DNA of 64,000 bases from Brasilonema sp. UFV-L1 (GCF_012912105.1 NZ_QMEA01000005.1:62001-126000); one strand, 5' to 3'; positions 45,001 through 54,948 are shown, counted from the first letter of the stretch. Numbers and translations: made by a program. The notes: generated from the letters alone by a model not told the origin.

Positions 45001-46845
45001 CAAACTTTTGCTGTTTTTAAAAAACATGTTGAGTCAAATTATGCGCTTGCAATTTTGGGACGCAACAAAAACGAATTAGCAAGAGAAATTGAAGCTGCTT
45101 TGAAAGGTGTGAATAATGCCTTTGAAGGGGGGGAAGATTGGCAAACACCAACTGGTAGTTATTTCACAGCTAAACCCTTAGGAAAAAAGGGTGGTGTCGC
45201 ATACGTTTATCCAGCTGCTGTCAATTCTTATCTTGGCATTAGTCGCAATCTCTTTCGCTTATTTCCTAGAGTTCACGATGACTTAGCAATCAAAAGTCTT
45301 TTTAGTGTTGTCGCTGACATTGCAAAGCTTGTCTTTCCGAGAAGCTTGAATAAACTATCAACTAGACAAATAGAAACTCTGGAACAGGAATTTCTGAATA
45401 ATTCCTTGGCAATTTTTGAAACTGACATGGGGCTTGCCAGACTCCTGACGACAATTATTCGAGATGATTTTCAAGTCAAGCCAAAATATGTGTTTGGCTA
45501 TAGCTTAGGCGAGACAAGCATGATGTCTTCGATGGGAGTATGGAGTAACTTTAGCCAAGGAGTTAATGCTTTTCACGCATCTGGTTTATTTGGAGACAGA
45601 ATATCTGGATCGAAAAACGCCGTACGCGAATATTGGGAATTACCATCAGCACAACAATCACCAGACGATGATTTCTGGAGTACCTATCTTTTGATGGCGA
45701 GTCCATCCCAAGTTCAAGAATGCCTCAAAAATGAAAATCGAGTTTATTTAACTCAAATCAATACACCAGAAGAAGTTTTAATTGCTGGTGACACAGCCGC
45801 CTGTCAGCGAGTCATAAAAACTTTGGGTTGCAATGCTTTTCGCGCTCCCTTCAACCATACAATCCATTGTGAACCGATGCGTTCAGAGTATGAGGAAATA
45901 CTGAGAATTAATACCTTACCTTCTCACAATATTTCTGACATTGCATTTTACTCTGCGGCTGATTATAAACCCATCACACTAGATAGTCATGTCATCGCTC
46001 ATAGTCTTGCAAAAAACTTGTGTCAACAGCTTGATTTTCCTCGCTTAGTAAACCGAGTTTATGAAGATGGGGCAAGAATTTTTATTGAAGCAGGTTCTGG
46101 TAATATCTGCTCTCGATGGATTGATAAAATCCTAGAGAAAAAAGACCATATGACTGTATCTCTTAATAGAAGAGGTATAGATGACCATACTTCTATTATC
46201 AGAGCATTAGCAAAACTCTTCAGTCATCAAGTTTCTTTAGATTTGTCACCACTTTACACTCAGACAACAGAAACATTGAATCAACGAAAACCAACTGTCA
46301 AAACTTTCAAATTGGGTAAAAACAGAATTACGAACAACATATTGACTGACGAAAATCGTAAACTGTTCCAAGATTTAGTTACCAAAAAACTTGTTCATCT
46401 TGTTAGTCATCAACCTCAGAACATTCCTCACTCTACAAATGTTGAACTCGCAAATTCTTACAATGACTCAACGAGTATCCACGATGGTAGCAATCACTCC
46501 CGTAATATTACCCGAACAACACCAATGCAAGAAGAAGAAAACGTGAAAAATACCGTGAATAACAGTTTTGAGCCGAAAGAACCGTTACAATCTGGTGAGT
46601 TAACTCAAACTCAAGAAATCATTTCTCAATCTGTTATTCATCCAATCATCACCACCCAAAAACTTAACACCTCAACACTGAGACTGAACTTAAATCAATC
46701 TCAGTACGAAAAATTCAGCACCAACAATTCTAAAATTCATAAAGCTCACGCTAGCTTCTTACAATCCCGCCAAGAATTTAGCCATCAAATCAGTGAAATG
46801 ATTCAATTACAAATAGCTTGCGCTGAAAACTTACTCAATCAGTAG
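42001..46845 (+). CDS. hglD: Heterocyst glycolipid synthase HglD (KS - chain length factor - AT)
   Basis: 1614 aa, GTG start with AAGGAA upstream. First ketosynthase (about 1-450): DAACSSPL with Cys199, CHATGTLLGD and GHLLVAAG, a full Cys-His-His set. The second (about 485-950) has AGENST with Glu689 in place of the active Cys, a decarboxylating or chain-length-factor domain as in PfaC. An acyltransferase (about 1040-1430) has GYSLGE, Ser1168. The C-terminal 180 aa are linker and a helical end (HASFLQSRQEFSHQISEMIQ) resembling the repeat in HglE. A G-rich repeat inserted in the KS-CLF linker encodes GVGEVRGVGE. It condenses acyl units in aglycone synthesis. Confidence 0.85.
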   Translation: MEKIAIIGFSCLFPDAKNPDDFWHNLIQQKDSTSSVTAEEIGVDPQLFYDKVKGKSEKIYSLKGAFIRNFQFDANGYKLPADFLHSLDNTFKWSLDVAKKALQHSGYLENEAVLSKCGVILGTLSWPTQFSNQLFASIYQQVLTPAVRELLQCEEFDLASLKSSVEASIYNAMVSGLPAAVIAQAFSLSNIHLCIDAACSSPLYATKLASHYLWTHKADLMLAGGISSSDPLFSRMLFSGIQGYPEDGDISRPLDKSSKGLMTADGAGMVVLKRYSDALRDGDRIYATISGTGLSNDGRGKHLLSPNSKGQILAFERAYQEAQISPKDIDYMECHATGTLLGDTTEFNSIETFFGQYQATPLVGSAKANVGHLLVAAGSVSLIKVLLSMSKGVIPPTIHVTDPIGCENNVISPQRIVRSTTQWPEKAPVKRAAISAFGFGGTNAHMILEQGTVGEDRGVGEVRGVGEENTYIFSSTFSTPSSQPLQPAKIAIVGMDAFFGSCHELDAFDRSIYDGTQHFIPLPPDRWHGLEEQQDLLQKYSLPNGKAPVGAYIQDLEIDTLSYKIPPNELSKLNPQQLLLLKVADRALKDAKIKEGANVAVIIAAETEFSVHQLQQRWNLSWQIKEGLSAGEISLPEQKIAELETIVKDAIHHPVETGEYVSYISNIMASRVSSLWDFTGPTFTITAGENSTFKVLEIAQMLLTAGEVDAVLVGAVDLAGGIENILLRSSLAQINTGVNTLSYDQKANGWTVGEGAGAVVLKRQDTAKKEGDRIYAVVDAISFAQQHSTSNDLHNRLTKPDAAVVNSVCQQAFQVAGIKPTDIEYLEVCGSGIPQEDEAEIKGLVQAYPSDKNGLNCAIGSVKANIGHTYVASGIASLIKTALCLYHRYIPATPKWSGVKNQEIWQGSSFYVAPESRPWFLSKEAKKRVAAINSMAIDGTYAHVILSEEPEQVQRHSKYLEQTPLYLFPITGQNRSDLLDKINALKTTIENCTSLNVAASQTFAVFKKHVESNYALAILGRNKNELAREIEAALKGVNNAFEGGEDWQTPTGSYFTAKPLGKKGGVAYVYPAAVNSYLGISRNLFRLFPRVHDDLAIKSLFSVVADIAKLVFPRSLNKLSTRQIETLEQEFLNNSLAIFETDMGLARLLTTIIRDDFQVKPKYVFGYSLGETSMMSSMGVWSNFSQGVNAFHASGLFGDRISGSKNAVREYWELPSAQQSPDDDFWSTYLLMASPSQVQECLKNENRVYLTQINTPEEVLIAGDTAACQRVIKTLGCNAFRAPFNHTIHCEPMRSEYEEILRINTLPSHNISDIAFYSAADYKPITLDSHVIAHSLAKNLCQQLDFPRLVNRVYEDGARIFIEAGSGNICSRWIDKILEKKDHMTVSLNRRGIDDHTSIIRALAKLFSHQVSLDLSPLYTQTTETLNQRKPTVKTFKLGKNRITNNILTDENRKLFQDLVTKKLVHLVSHQPQNIPHSTNVELANSYNDSTSIHDGSNHSRNITRTTPMQEEENVKNTVNNSFEPKEPLQSGELTQTQEIISQSVIHPIITTQKLNTSTLRLNLNQSQYEKFSTNNSKIHKAHASFLQSRQEFSHQISEMIQLQIACAENLLNQ

Positions 46846-47193
46846 ATTTCTTGCAAAACTTGTTCATTTTGCACTCTTATTTGAGTCTAATGCGCCCCCT
46901 TTTGCAAAACAAAATAATAGACTTCTTGCACTCATTCGTTTTCTTGGTGTTCTTCTTTGTACCTTTGCGTTTTCTCTCTTCCCACTAAAAGATTAGTGAT
47001 GTTTTCCTGCTATCTTTCCTCTGTTTTCTCTCTTGCCTCCTGCGGTTTTTTAATTAAGTAATCTACCCTACAAAAACGCAAGCGCGGCGAACAGACAGGA
47101 CAGGAATTTGCGTGATCAAGAAGTCTGTTTTCCTGTTTTTCCTACCCTTCACCTTCCTCTATCCTCCATCAAAAATTAAAGGGAATCGCCACT
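46846..47193. other. Intergenic region within the hgl operon
   Basis: 348 bp. It contains TTTTGCACTCTTATTTGAGT (46867-46886), loosely like a foldback-repeat end, and T-rich low-complexity DNA (GTTCTTCTTTGTACCTTTGCG). No gene is seen. A GGGA at 47181-47184 serves the hglC GTG start. Confidence 0.4.
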
Positions 47194-48861
47194 GTGAAAA
47201 TTGAAGATGCAGCACTTGGTCAATACAATAACGGTCTTAACTTTTTTGGTAACTCCTTTAATCACAATCAAGTTTGGAAAGGTTCTTTAGATTGTGTCGC
47301 TTTTGAACAATCAGCCATCAAAGATAAATTGCAAAGTTTAAATAAACCTTGTTACATCATAAGAGTAGCAGGAAAAATTGGTGTCACCAACGAGGGTTAT
47401 TCTTGTCCTATTGATAATGGGAAAACAGGACAAGTAGAATTGTTAATGGCAACTCCACCCATGCCAACACATCATTTAGGGGACCCTAGTTTTCTTACTT
47501 CTCATGGTGTAAAATACGCTTATGCAACTGGTGCAATGGCTGGTGGTATAGCATCTGAAAAGATGGTCATTGCACTTGGAAAAGAGAAAATTTTGAGCTC
47601 TTTTGGTGCTGGTGGTTTAAGTTCAGACCGTCTTGAAGCAGCTATTAACTGTATTCAACAAGCTTTACCTCAAGGTCCTTACGCTTTTAATCTCATTCAT
47701 AGTCCTAATGAACCTGCTATTGAACGCCGTGCTGTGGACTTATACCTAAAATATGGCGTCAGAACCGTAGAAGCCTCAGCATTTTTAGATTTGACTCCCA
47801 ATATTGTCTATTATCGTGCGGCTGGACTAGGCGTAAACGCAGCCAATCAAATTGAAATCAAAAACAAAGTCATTGCTAAAATTTCTCGTCGAGAAGTCGC
47901 TAGCAAATTTCTCCAACCAGCGCCTCTAAAAATTCTGAAAGAACTTGTTGAAAAAGGACTTATTAGTGAGTTACAAGCAAATCTTGCGGCTCAACTTCCC
48001 ATTGCTGATGATATCACAGTAGAAGCTGATTCTGGTGGACATACAGACAATCGTCCTTTAGTTTGTCTTCTGCCTTCTATCTTGGCATTAAAAAATGAAA
48101 TTCAGGAAAAATATCGTTACTCAACACCTATTAGAGTTGGAGTCGCTGGAGGAATTGGGACACCACAATCAGCAATAGCCGGTTTTATGATGGGTGCTGC
48201 TTATATCGTCACTGGTTCTGTTAATCAGTCTTGTGTTGAAGCTGGAACTTGTGAATACACCAAGCAATTGTTAGCACAAGCAGAAATGGCTGACATGATG
48301 ATGGCCCCAGCCGCTGATATGTTTGAAATGGGAGTTAAACTTCAAGTTTTAAAAAGAGGAACTATGTTCCCTCTGCGAGCACAGAAACTGTATGAAATAT
48401 ACAGAAATTATAACTCGATTGAAGATATTCCTATTGAAGAAAGGGAAAAATTAGAAAAACAGATTTTTCGTAAGAGTCTTGCTCAGATATGGGAAGAAAC
48501 TGCAACCTATTTATCCAAGAAAAATCCTGAGAAATTAGGGAAAGCAATCAACAATCCCAAAATGAAAATGGCAGCCATTTTTCGTTGGTATTTAGGATTA
48601 TCTTCTCGCTGGTCTAGTTCTGGAGAAAAGGGTCGAGAAGTCGATTATCAAATTTGGTGTGGTCCAGTGATGGGTAGTTTTAATGACTGGGTTCGCAATT
48701 CTTATTTAGCTGAGCCAAAAAATCGTCGAGTGGTTGATGTTGCTCATCATATCATGACAGGAGCAGCATTTTTATACCGCATTCAAAGTTTAAAACTTCA
48801 AGGTTTGCAAATTTCGGATGACTACTGTCAGTATCATCCAGGTTCTTCAACTATCTTCTAA
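47194..48861 (+). CDS. hglC: PfaD-like FMN enoyl reductase, probable HglC
   Basis: 555 aa, GTG start. The central TIM barrel is that of nitronate-monooxygenase-like, FMN-dependent trans-acting enoyl reductases (PfaD): KYAYATGAMAGGIASEKMV, SFGAGGLSSDRLEAAI, YAFNLIHSPNEPAIERR, VEADSGGHTDNRP and PIRVGVAGGIGTPQSAIAGF followed by YIVTGSVNQSCVEAGT. The C-terminal helical extension (about 410-550) ends with WCGPVMGSFNDWVRNSYL, as in PfaD proteins. It should saturate the enoyl-ACP intermediates of the growing chain. The gene name follows the recalled Anabaena order hglE-F-G-D-C-B. Confidence 0.8.
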   Translation: MKIEDAALGQYNNGLNFFGNSFNHNQVWKGSLDCVAFEQSAIKDKLQSLNKPCYIIRVAGKIGVTNEGYSCPIDNGKTGQVELLMATPPMPTHHLGDPSFLTSHGVKYAYATGAMAGGIASEKMVIALGKEKILSSFGAGGLSSDRLEAAINCIQQALPQGPYAFNLIHSPNEPAIERRAVDLYLKYGVRTVEASAFLDLTPNIVYYRAAGLGVNAANQIEIKNKVIAKISRREVASKFLQPAPLKILKELVEKGLISELQANLAAQLPIADDITVEADSGGHTDNRPLVCLLPSILALKNEIQEKYRYSTPIRVGVAGGIGTPQSAIAGFMMGAAYIVTGSVNQSCVEAGTCEYTKQLLAQAEMADMMMAPAADMFEMGVKLQVLKRGTMFPLRAQKLYEIYRNYNSIEDIPIEEREKLEKQIFRKSLAQIWEETATYLSKKNPEKLGKAINNPKMKMAAIFRWYLGLSSRWSSSGEKGREVDYQIWCGPVMGSFNDWVRNSYLAEPKNRRVVDVAHHIMTGAAFLYRIQSLKLQGLQISDDYCQYHPGSSTIF

Positions 48862-48955
48862 AAGCCTCAATTTGAGAGGTTGAAACAACCTAGTTTTTAT
48901 CAGAAACTGGGTTGTTAAAAAATCGCAGTCTATTATTTTAGAGGTGTGTAAATTC

Positions 48956-50473
48956 ATGGCTTCAAAACAGTCTTATACAGCAGAAGAAATTCAAGCATGC
49001 CTGGTATCTATTCTTGCTGACGCACTTCATATTGCACCTGATGAAATTAATGTACAAGATTCATTAGAGAGCTACGGTTTGAACTCAGCTCAAGCTATGC
49101 TTTTGGTTACTAAAGCAGAGAAAATGCTGGGATTTGAAGTTTCTCCAATGCTGCTGTGGCATTACCCAAATATTGAAGCACTTTCAGAGCGTTTAGCTGA
49201 AGAATCACAAGATTTAGAGCCACAAGTTGAAGACAGAGTGACACCTCGAAAAAATTCTTCTGTTTTTAAAACGACGACGCTCGATTTGAGTGCAGAAGCT
49301 GTTTTAGACTCGAATATCCGTCCTTCATCGAGTTATAAATTTACTAGTACACTAAATAATGTCTTCTTAACTGGAGGAACAGGCTTTTTAGGGGCTTTCC
49401 TAATTGATGAATTACTACGGACGACTCCTGCAGATATCTACTGTTTAGTACGTGCTGCAACTTCTGAAGAAGGTAAGCAGAAGCTGAAGAAAAATTTGCA
49501 ACAATATTTACTTTGGAAAGAAGAGTTCAGCCCCAGAATTATCGCTATTCCTGGAGATTTATCTCAGCCTTACTTAGGTATTAGCACTGAAGGCTTTGAA
49601 ATGTTGGCAGCGAATCTTGACGCTGTGTATCACAGTGCTGCTATGTTGAATTATGTCTATCCTTACTCAGCACTCAAAACTGCTAATGTTCTAGGAACGC
49701 AGGAAGTGATACGTTTGGCAAGTGCAATTAAAGCCAAACCTCTACATTACGTCTCCAGTGTTGCTGTTTTTGAATCACCTGCTTATGCTGGCAAAGTCGT
49801 CAAAGAACAGGATAGCTTTGACCATTGGGAAGGGATTTATCTTGGTTATTCTCAGACGAAGTGGGTTGCTGAAAAGTTAGTGAAAATTGCTGGCGATCGC
49901 GGACTTCCCATTACCATCCACAGGCCACCATTAATATCAGGGCACAGTCAAACAGGTATATCTAACACCCATGATTTTACCAACTTAATGATCAAGGGTT
50001 GTCTTGAGATGGGATGTTTTCCAGACGTGGATTATATGCTAGATATGTCTCCTGTGGACTATGTGAGTCAGGCGATCGCCTATTTATCAAGACAGCAAGG
50101 ATCCATAGGCAAAGCTTTTCACTTGCAACATCCTGAACCTATTTCCTTGAAGATGTTAGTTGACTGGATGCGCTCTTTTGGTTTTCCAATTCAATTAATT
50201 CCTTATGATGAGTGGCAAACAATGTTAATCAAAAATGTCACTTCACAGGAAAATCCTTTATATACACTGCGACCATTCTTGCTTGAAAGGTGGTCTCAAG
50301 AAGGACTAACAATTCCAGATTTGTACTTGCAAGCTAAAAGACCAACTATCAGCTGTCAAGAGACTCTTAAAGCACTTGCTGGAAGCTCTATTGTCTGTCC
50401 ACCAATTGACTCTAAATTGCTTATGACATACTCTTCTTACTTGATTACGAGCGGTTTCTTGAAGGTTGCATAA
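48956..50473 (+). CDS. hglB: ACP-thioester reductase HglB
   Basis: 505 aa from the ATG at 48956 ([16 protein letters not shown]), with AGAGG about 11 bp upstream; a GTG at 48944 is in frame. The N-terminal ACP (about 10-80) has [10 protein letters not shown] with the phosphopantetheine Ser. A Rossmann thioester-reductase domain follows: [18 protein letters not shown], then YxxxK in YSQTK, and [10 protein letters not shown]. It would accept the finished acyl chain and release it reductively as the alcohol that is later glycosylated. In Anabaena it was also called hetM. hetN, which follows hglB there, is missing here. Confidence 0.88.
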   Translation: MASKQSYTAEEIQACLVSILADALHIAPDEINVQDSLESYGLNSAQAMLLVTKAEKMLGFEVSPMLLWHYPNIEALSERLAEESQDLEPQVEDRVTPRKNSSVFKTTTLDLSAEAVLDSNIRPSSSYKFTSTLNNVFLTGGTGFLGAFLIDELLRTTPADIYCLVRAATSEEGKQKLKKNLQQYLLWKEEFSPRIIAIPGDLSQPYLGISTEGFEMLAANLDAVYHSAAMLNYVYPYSALKTANVLGTQEVIRLASAIKAKPLHYVSSVAVFESPAYAGKVVKEQDSFDHWEGIYLGYSQTKWVAEKLVKIAGDRGLPITIHRPPLISGHSQTGISNTHDFTNLMIKGCLEMGCFPDVDYMLDMSPVDYVSQAIAYLSRQQGSIGKAFHLQHPEPISLKMLVDWMRSFGFPIQLIPYDEWQTMLIKNVTSQENPLYTLRPFLLERWSQEGLTIPDLYLQAKRPTISCQETLKALAGSSIVCPPIDSKLLMTYSSYLITSGFLKVA

Positions 50474-50505
50474 AAGTCAAGAAGTTATTTAACAGTACAC
50501 AGTGA

Positions 50506-50538
<33 letters not shown>

Positions 50539-50987
50539 CGGAGCAAGGAAAGCTCCGCCTCCGGTCAGAAGTCGGAAGTCGAAAAACTCAATTCTTTATT
50601 TCTTCCTTGGTGAATACTGAATTCAGAATTGCTGTTAGCGTAGCGGGGCGTTTGCGCAGCGCCCCCTAAGGGGGCTAGCCCATTCTTCTTCAAACTGATA
50701 ACTGATACCTGAATCACTGATTGCTGATTTAATTAATAAGTTGGGTTGAGGTAGATGCCAAACCCAACATTTTTTTTGTTTACACAAAGAGGCAAAGACG
50801 TAAAGTTCTTCTGAGCATCTTTGCATGTCAACAGTGGACAGTACACAGTTATCAGTTATCAAATTGTTGTTCATTGATAACTGATAACTGGTTTCACAAA
50901 AACTATTTGAAAATTGCCAAATCTTGCTATTAACAATGTTAGTAACACTGCCATCTTCATGAAATGGCAATGTCTATTAGCTGCGTA

Positions 50988-51707
50988 TCAATACTGCCAG
51001 CACTTCAAATTCAAACCATAACCTTCTACCGCAATAGCTGCAACAGAATTGTTATCAGGTACAAGCTCTAACAGGCTCCAATGTTGCTCTGTTTTTAGCT
51101 TTGCTGGTTGTCCTAGAGTCAGAGAAACCTCTATTTGCTCTAGCTGAGCAAGTCCAACTCCAGTTGCTTTTAAATATGCTTCTTTGCAAGTCCAGTAGCG
51201 AAAAAACACCTGTTGCATTTGATGGGGAGGAAGCCCAGATATGACTGCATATTCCCCTGGTGAAAAGTATCGTTTCGCAAGGGCGAGAACGTCCGAAATC
51301 GGGCGGATGTACTCTAAGTCTACTCCCACAAGGCGATCGCAACTCACTGCACACAGAGCTAACCCTTGAGAATGAGTCAAGTTAAACCAGAGTTTACTAT
51401 TAGCAAGTGTATCTGCTAACACTGGTTTGCCAGAAGCTTCATAACAGAACTGCAACTGTTGCGGTTCTACATTCAAATAGCGACCTAATATCGTTCGCAG
51501 TATACCCCGACCTGCAATAAAACGCTGCCGATGGAGTTCTTTATAGAACCGCTTTGCCCGACAAACTTCGTCGCCCGAGAGGGTTGCACTCAAATGTTGC
51601 AACTGTGTTTCTGGTCTGTCAAGGTCAATTCGCCAGACATGAACTTCATCCTGCAACAAAGTTAAATCTGCCGATGCAGGTAGCCACAAATGATGATTAA
51701 CAGTCAT
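50988..51707 (-). CDS. hetI: 4'-phosphopantetheinyl transferase HetI (Sfp type)
   Basis: 239 aa, the length of two-domain Sfp-type enzymes. Motifs: RFIAGRGILRTILGRYL, GKPVL, FNLTHSQGLAL, VGVDLEYI (Mg-binding Asp and Glu) and FFRYWTCKEAYLKATG, the WxxKEAxxK signature. It converts apo- to holo-ACP using coenzyme A, and so activates the two ACPs of HglE and the ACP of HglB. It is convergent with the hgl operon, 515 bp beyond hglB, as in Anabaena apart from the missing hetN. As usual in cyanobacteria it may serve all carrier proteins of the cell. Confidence 0.92.
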   Translation of the reverse strand: MTVNHHLWLPASADLTLLQDEVHVWRIDLDRPETQLQHLSATLSGDEVCRAKRFYKELHRQRFIAGRGILRTILGRYLNVEPQQLQFCYEASGKPVLADTLANSKLWFNLTHSQGLALCAVSCDRLVGVDLEYIRPISDVLALAKRYFSPGEYAVISGLPPHQMQQVFFRYWTCKEAYLKATGVGLAQLEQIEVSLTLGQPAKLKTEQHWSLLELVPDNNSVAAIAVEGYGLNLKCWQY

Positions 51708-52489
51708 TGAATCACGCAGTAATAGTCAGCTAATGCCTGAATTTAGATACTTACATTTCGAGAGGACTGGTGCTCACAGCGTATCTTGCCGCTGTAAACT
51801 ATCGTCCTCCACCTATTGTCCGGTAATTTATCACTCCCGCGACAAGATGTAGAGGAGCACAGCGTATTGCGCACAGCTTAATCGCAAAGCGACGAGCACG
51901 TCTCCAGTCGCGCAGGGTGTCCCAAACAGACTCACGCAAGCACCTACCTGCATGACTTAGGAGATCGCAGCTGCCACGATGTGTGGATTTATCCTGTTTT
52001 CCCCTCGTCTGGGTTTTTTGATGAAAGAAAACCCTAATCTCACACTCAAATCAAATTCAAAGGGTTTTGTCGCTTTTTCCAAGAGATAAGAAGAAAAAGT
52101 ACATTGTCAAAAATCAGTTTTGTTTTTTGACTTTCCCGTTATTATACAACTTTATGAGCTTATCCTAATAGTTTTCTGGTAACCGATTCTGAACTATTTT
52201 TAGAGTTTTTCTGTTTTGTGATCAAGTGTGGTGAAATATGCCCGAACTATGAAAACACGCCTTCCTGATAAGGAACCTGAAAAAACACTATTATCATTCT
52301 GACGTCAAGTCTTCTTTACTTTTTGTAATAAAAATATGATTTTTCTTTAAAATTAAGGAGCCAGAAGAACTTAAGATTCAATTAAGGCATTTTTTGAACC
52401 CAAGCGCTTAAATTCCGGCTCCTTTATTTTTGAGTATTTTCGAGTATTGCAGTCAAATTGTCGCGTGCTGAGTAAACGACCAGCTATAA
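51708..52489. other. Intergenic region, hetI upstream and cpcG downstream
   Basis: About 780 bp. No gene is supported in either strand. A GC-richer patch lies at 51835-51970, and the cpcG terminator hairpin at 52355-52424. hetI promoter elements must lie near 51710-51850 but could not be assigned. Confidence 0.4.
52355..52424 (-). terminator. Hairpin downstream of cpcG
   Basis: AAGGAGCC ... GGCTCCTT outer arms, extended by AGAAGAACTTAAG against CTTAAATTCC with a few mismatches, enclosing about 30 nt. It lies 66 bp past the cpcG stop and is followed on the minus strand by TTAATTTTAAAG. This is a plausible terminator. Confidence 0.55.
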
Positions 52490-53242
52490 TTACCGCCGGC
52501 GATAAGGCACTGCGTTCATGTAATCAATGTTTTGAGGTGAGATCCGTTGCGGAGGATTGCCTGCTGCATTCACGCTCTGAGCCATCGACGCAAACAGCGC
52601 TGGATCACCTGCCTTAGCTTGCTTGTCGGGTGGAGTGTAGCGACGCACAATCGTTTGCCAGATAATTTGTGGGAAGCCAAGTTTCGCACGATAGTATTCG
52701 TTGTAGCGTGGAGACTTGATATTGAAGGGCAATTCGCTGCTTCCGGAAGGCAGAACCCGACGACGCTGGTAAGGAACGATGCTGTCACCAAAGTTCTCTA
52801 GGTACTCGTCACTGTTAAGCAAGTCATTGACGAAGCCAGCACGACCCTTGGTTGCTACCACAATTGACCAAGCAATTTTTTCTCGTTCGCTGTAAACATC
52901 ACGTCCCAAAATCTTTTGAACGCAATGCTCAACAAAGCGGTAGTTGCTGTTGAGGTTATAGAAGCTATTGGTGAAGGTATTGGACAGGGTCAATCCACGA
53001 ATAAATTCACGGACGGTGATCTGTCCACTACGTAGCTGCGATTCTAAGAAGGGTTCGCGATCAGACTTAAAAGCATGAAAAAAGATTTGACGGTAAGCTG
53101 CCTCGATCAAATTATCTAAGTCAGTACTAGAAAGCAGGTTGTCGGTTGAGAAAATTCTGGGCTGTTCATCACCCGGAACTTCGTAGCCAGCAACACGATT
53201 ATTTTGAGATAAAGGTGCATACTCTAGCAGCGGAATAGCCAC
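52490..53242 (-). CDS. cpcG: Phycobilisome rod-core linker CpcG
   Basis: 250 aa, normal for CpcG. The start [20 protein letters not shown] is the family signature. The Pfam00427-type linker domain spans about 30-170: [49 protein letters not shown] and [22 protein letters not shown]-terminal tail with [19 protein letters not shown] follows. It joins phycocyanin rods to the allophycocyanin core of the phycobilisome at the thylakoid surface. It is monocistronic, transcribed away from the CRISPR array, with a hairpin downstream. Confidence 0.93.
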   Translation of the reverse strand: MAIPLLEYAPLSQNNRVAGYEVPGDEQPRIFSTDNLLSSTDLDNLIEAAYRQIFFHAFKSDREPFLESQLRSGQITVREFIRGLTLSNTFTNSFYNLNSNYRFVEHCVQKILGRDVYSEREKIAWSIVVATKGRAGFVNDLLNSDEYLENFGDSIVPYQRRRVLPSGSSELPFNIKSPRYNEYYRAKLGFPQIIWQTIVRRYTPPDKQAKAGDPALFASMAQSVNAAGNPPQRISPQNIDYMNAVPYRRR

Positions 53243-53500
53243 GTTTAAAAAACTCCCTTCTTACGGAAACTTTACAAATATCCCTGATCATAAGGGTAAA
53301 ACGGACTACAGTTCTCAGCTTTCTGATAAAATATTACAGTCCTTAACATTAAGATAAAACCTGAAACTATAAGGCTTCCATCTGATGGACGTTACATCAC
53401 TTTGGCACATTTTGTCTAGATCTATCTTCGATTTGTAGATCAGCTTGCCTGAGATAACCGAGAATTTAGGTAGCTTTAAGCAGGATTTCCATAACGGATT

Positions 53501-53700
53501 TTAACGCGGTTCGCGTTCATCGACACACCTCTGGAAATCCCCGAAAGCCTATATTTTTCGTCAAGGTGTGTCGATTGATTACAGGGAGCGGGTTTGAGGC
53601 ATGTGGTTTGGTCAATTTTTCTTGAGGATCTATAATGATTTAACAGGTGTGTCGATTTGGCGGCTAGAATCCTTACTGGGTAAAGGCTCCTAGACGAACT
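53501..53700 (+). promoter_or_regulatory. CRISPR leader with repeated AGGTGTGTCGA motif
   Basis: Between cpcG and the array. AGGTGTGTCGAT occurs directly at about 53566 and 53645, and inverted as TCGACACACCT at about 53520. The first two form an inverted pair around GAAAGCCTATATTTTTCG. AT-rich DNA with TATAATGATTT (53630-53640) lies about 60 bp before the first repeat and could be a -10 region. The orientation (array read left to right) is inferred from the GGAAAC repeat end. Confidence 0.5.
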
Positions 53701-54913
53701 CCCTACCGATTGGGTTAAATCGGATTAGTTGGAAACGCCGCTCCTAGCCAAAACCATAACTGGTTATTTGGCCCTACCGATTGGGTTAAATCGGATTAGT
53801 TGGAAACGTCATTCCTAGAGTTCTCTCCAAAATTCCGTCTGGACCAAACACCCTACCGATTGGGTTAAATCGGATTAGTTGGAAACAAAAGAGAAAGAGG
53901 AGACAACAGCGAAAGAAGCGGCACCCTACCGATTGGGTTAAATCGGATTAGTTGGAAACTTTACTACTACCGCTACCACTTATTTCAATTGGTGGTTCCC
54001 TACCGATTGGGTTAAATCGGATTAGTTGGAAACATCAGGGTTTAGCGACAGCAGGACGAACAGTCTCCCCTACCGATTGGGTTAAATCGGATTAGTTGGA
54101 AACCTACAGCTGCTACATGTGCTGCTAAGTCTGCGGCAACCCTACCGATTGGGTTAAATCGGATTAGTTGGAAACGGCAGTAGTAGGGACAACGATTAAG
54201 CCAACAATCACTAAACCCCTACCGATTGGGTTAAATCGGATTAGTTGGAAACCTAAGTTCTCCTTCTTTAAAATTGCTCGTATTTTGACCCTACCGATTG
54301 GGTTAAATCGGATTAGTTGGAAACGCTTATTAAAGCAAATGCTCAAGACGATAACTCTACAGGTATCCCTACCGATTGGGTTAAATCGGATTAGTTGGAA
54401 ACCTTAGGAGCTGTCGTCCTCTCCATATACCAGGCGTCCCTACCGATTGGGTTAAATCGGATTAGTTGGAAACGCTTGAGTGTCGCGATCAAGATTTTTG
54501 AACCAGTCCCTACCGATTGGGTTAAATCGGATTAGTTGGAAACCTCTCTGTTAGATGAAGGAGTAGGTTGAGGTTGATTTTGAGACCCTACCGATTGGGT
54601 TAAATCGGATTAGTTGGAAACTTTTTACTAGACAAATGCCATAAGTGATCTGACCTAGCCCTACCGATTGGGTTAAATCGGATTAGTTGGAAACAATTGA
54701 GTTCACTTGTCTAATTTTGGTAATTTTATACCCTACCGATTGGGTTAAATCGGATTAGTTGGAAACTTTTTCAGCAGCATCGGCGGCGGCGGAAAAAGAA
54801 ATAGCCCCTACCGATTGGGTTAAATCGGATTAGTTGGAAACTTTATAGAGCCTCCTGTTACTTCTTGGCATTTAACTCCCTACCGATTGGGTTAAATCGG
54901 ATTAGTTGGAAAC
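53701..54913 (+). CRISPR. CRISPR array, 17 identical 36-bp repeats, 16 spacers
   Basis: The repeat is 36 bp, starting CCCTACCGATTGGGTTAAAT and ending CGGATTAGTTGGAAAC, with an internal stem CCGATT/AATCGG. Repeats start at 53701, 53772, 53851, 53924, 53998, 54068, 54140, 54217, 54289, 54367, 54438, 54508, 54586, 54659, 54731, 54806 and 54878. All appear identical, including the last. The spacers are 34-43 bp and all different. The GGAAAC 3' end and variable spacer length resemble type III/I-D-associated cyanobacterial repeats. No cas1, cas2 or effector-complex genes are in the window, so processing depends on genes elsewhere; a CARF-type gene lies 360 bp downstream. Confidence 0.98.
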
Positions 54914-54948
54914 CAGATGAAACTGAAACAAAACCAACACAAAAAACT

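Noticed and set aside
50635-50970. 111-codon minus frame in the hglB-hetI gap, considered as a hetN remnant
   Set aside because: The translation shows no short-chain dehydrogenase motif (no GxxxGxG or YxxxK) and is built from repeat DNA.
54168-54407. Open frames in the CRISPR array with a repeated peptide
   Set aside because: They are translations of the repeat unit, not genes.
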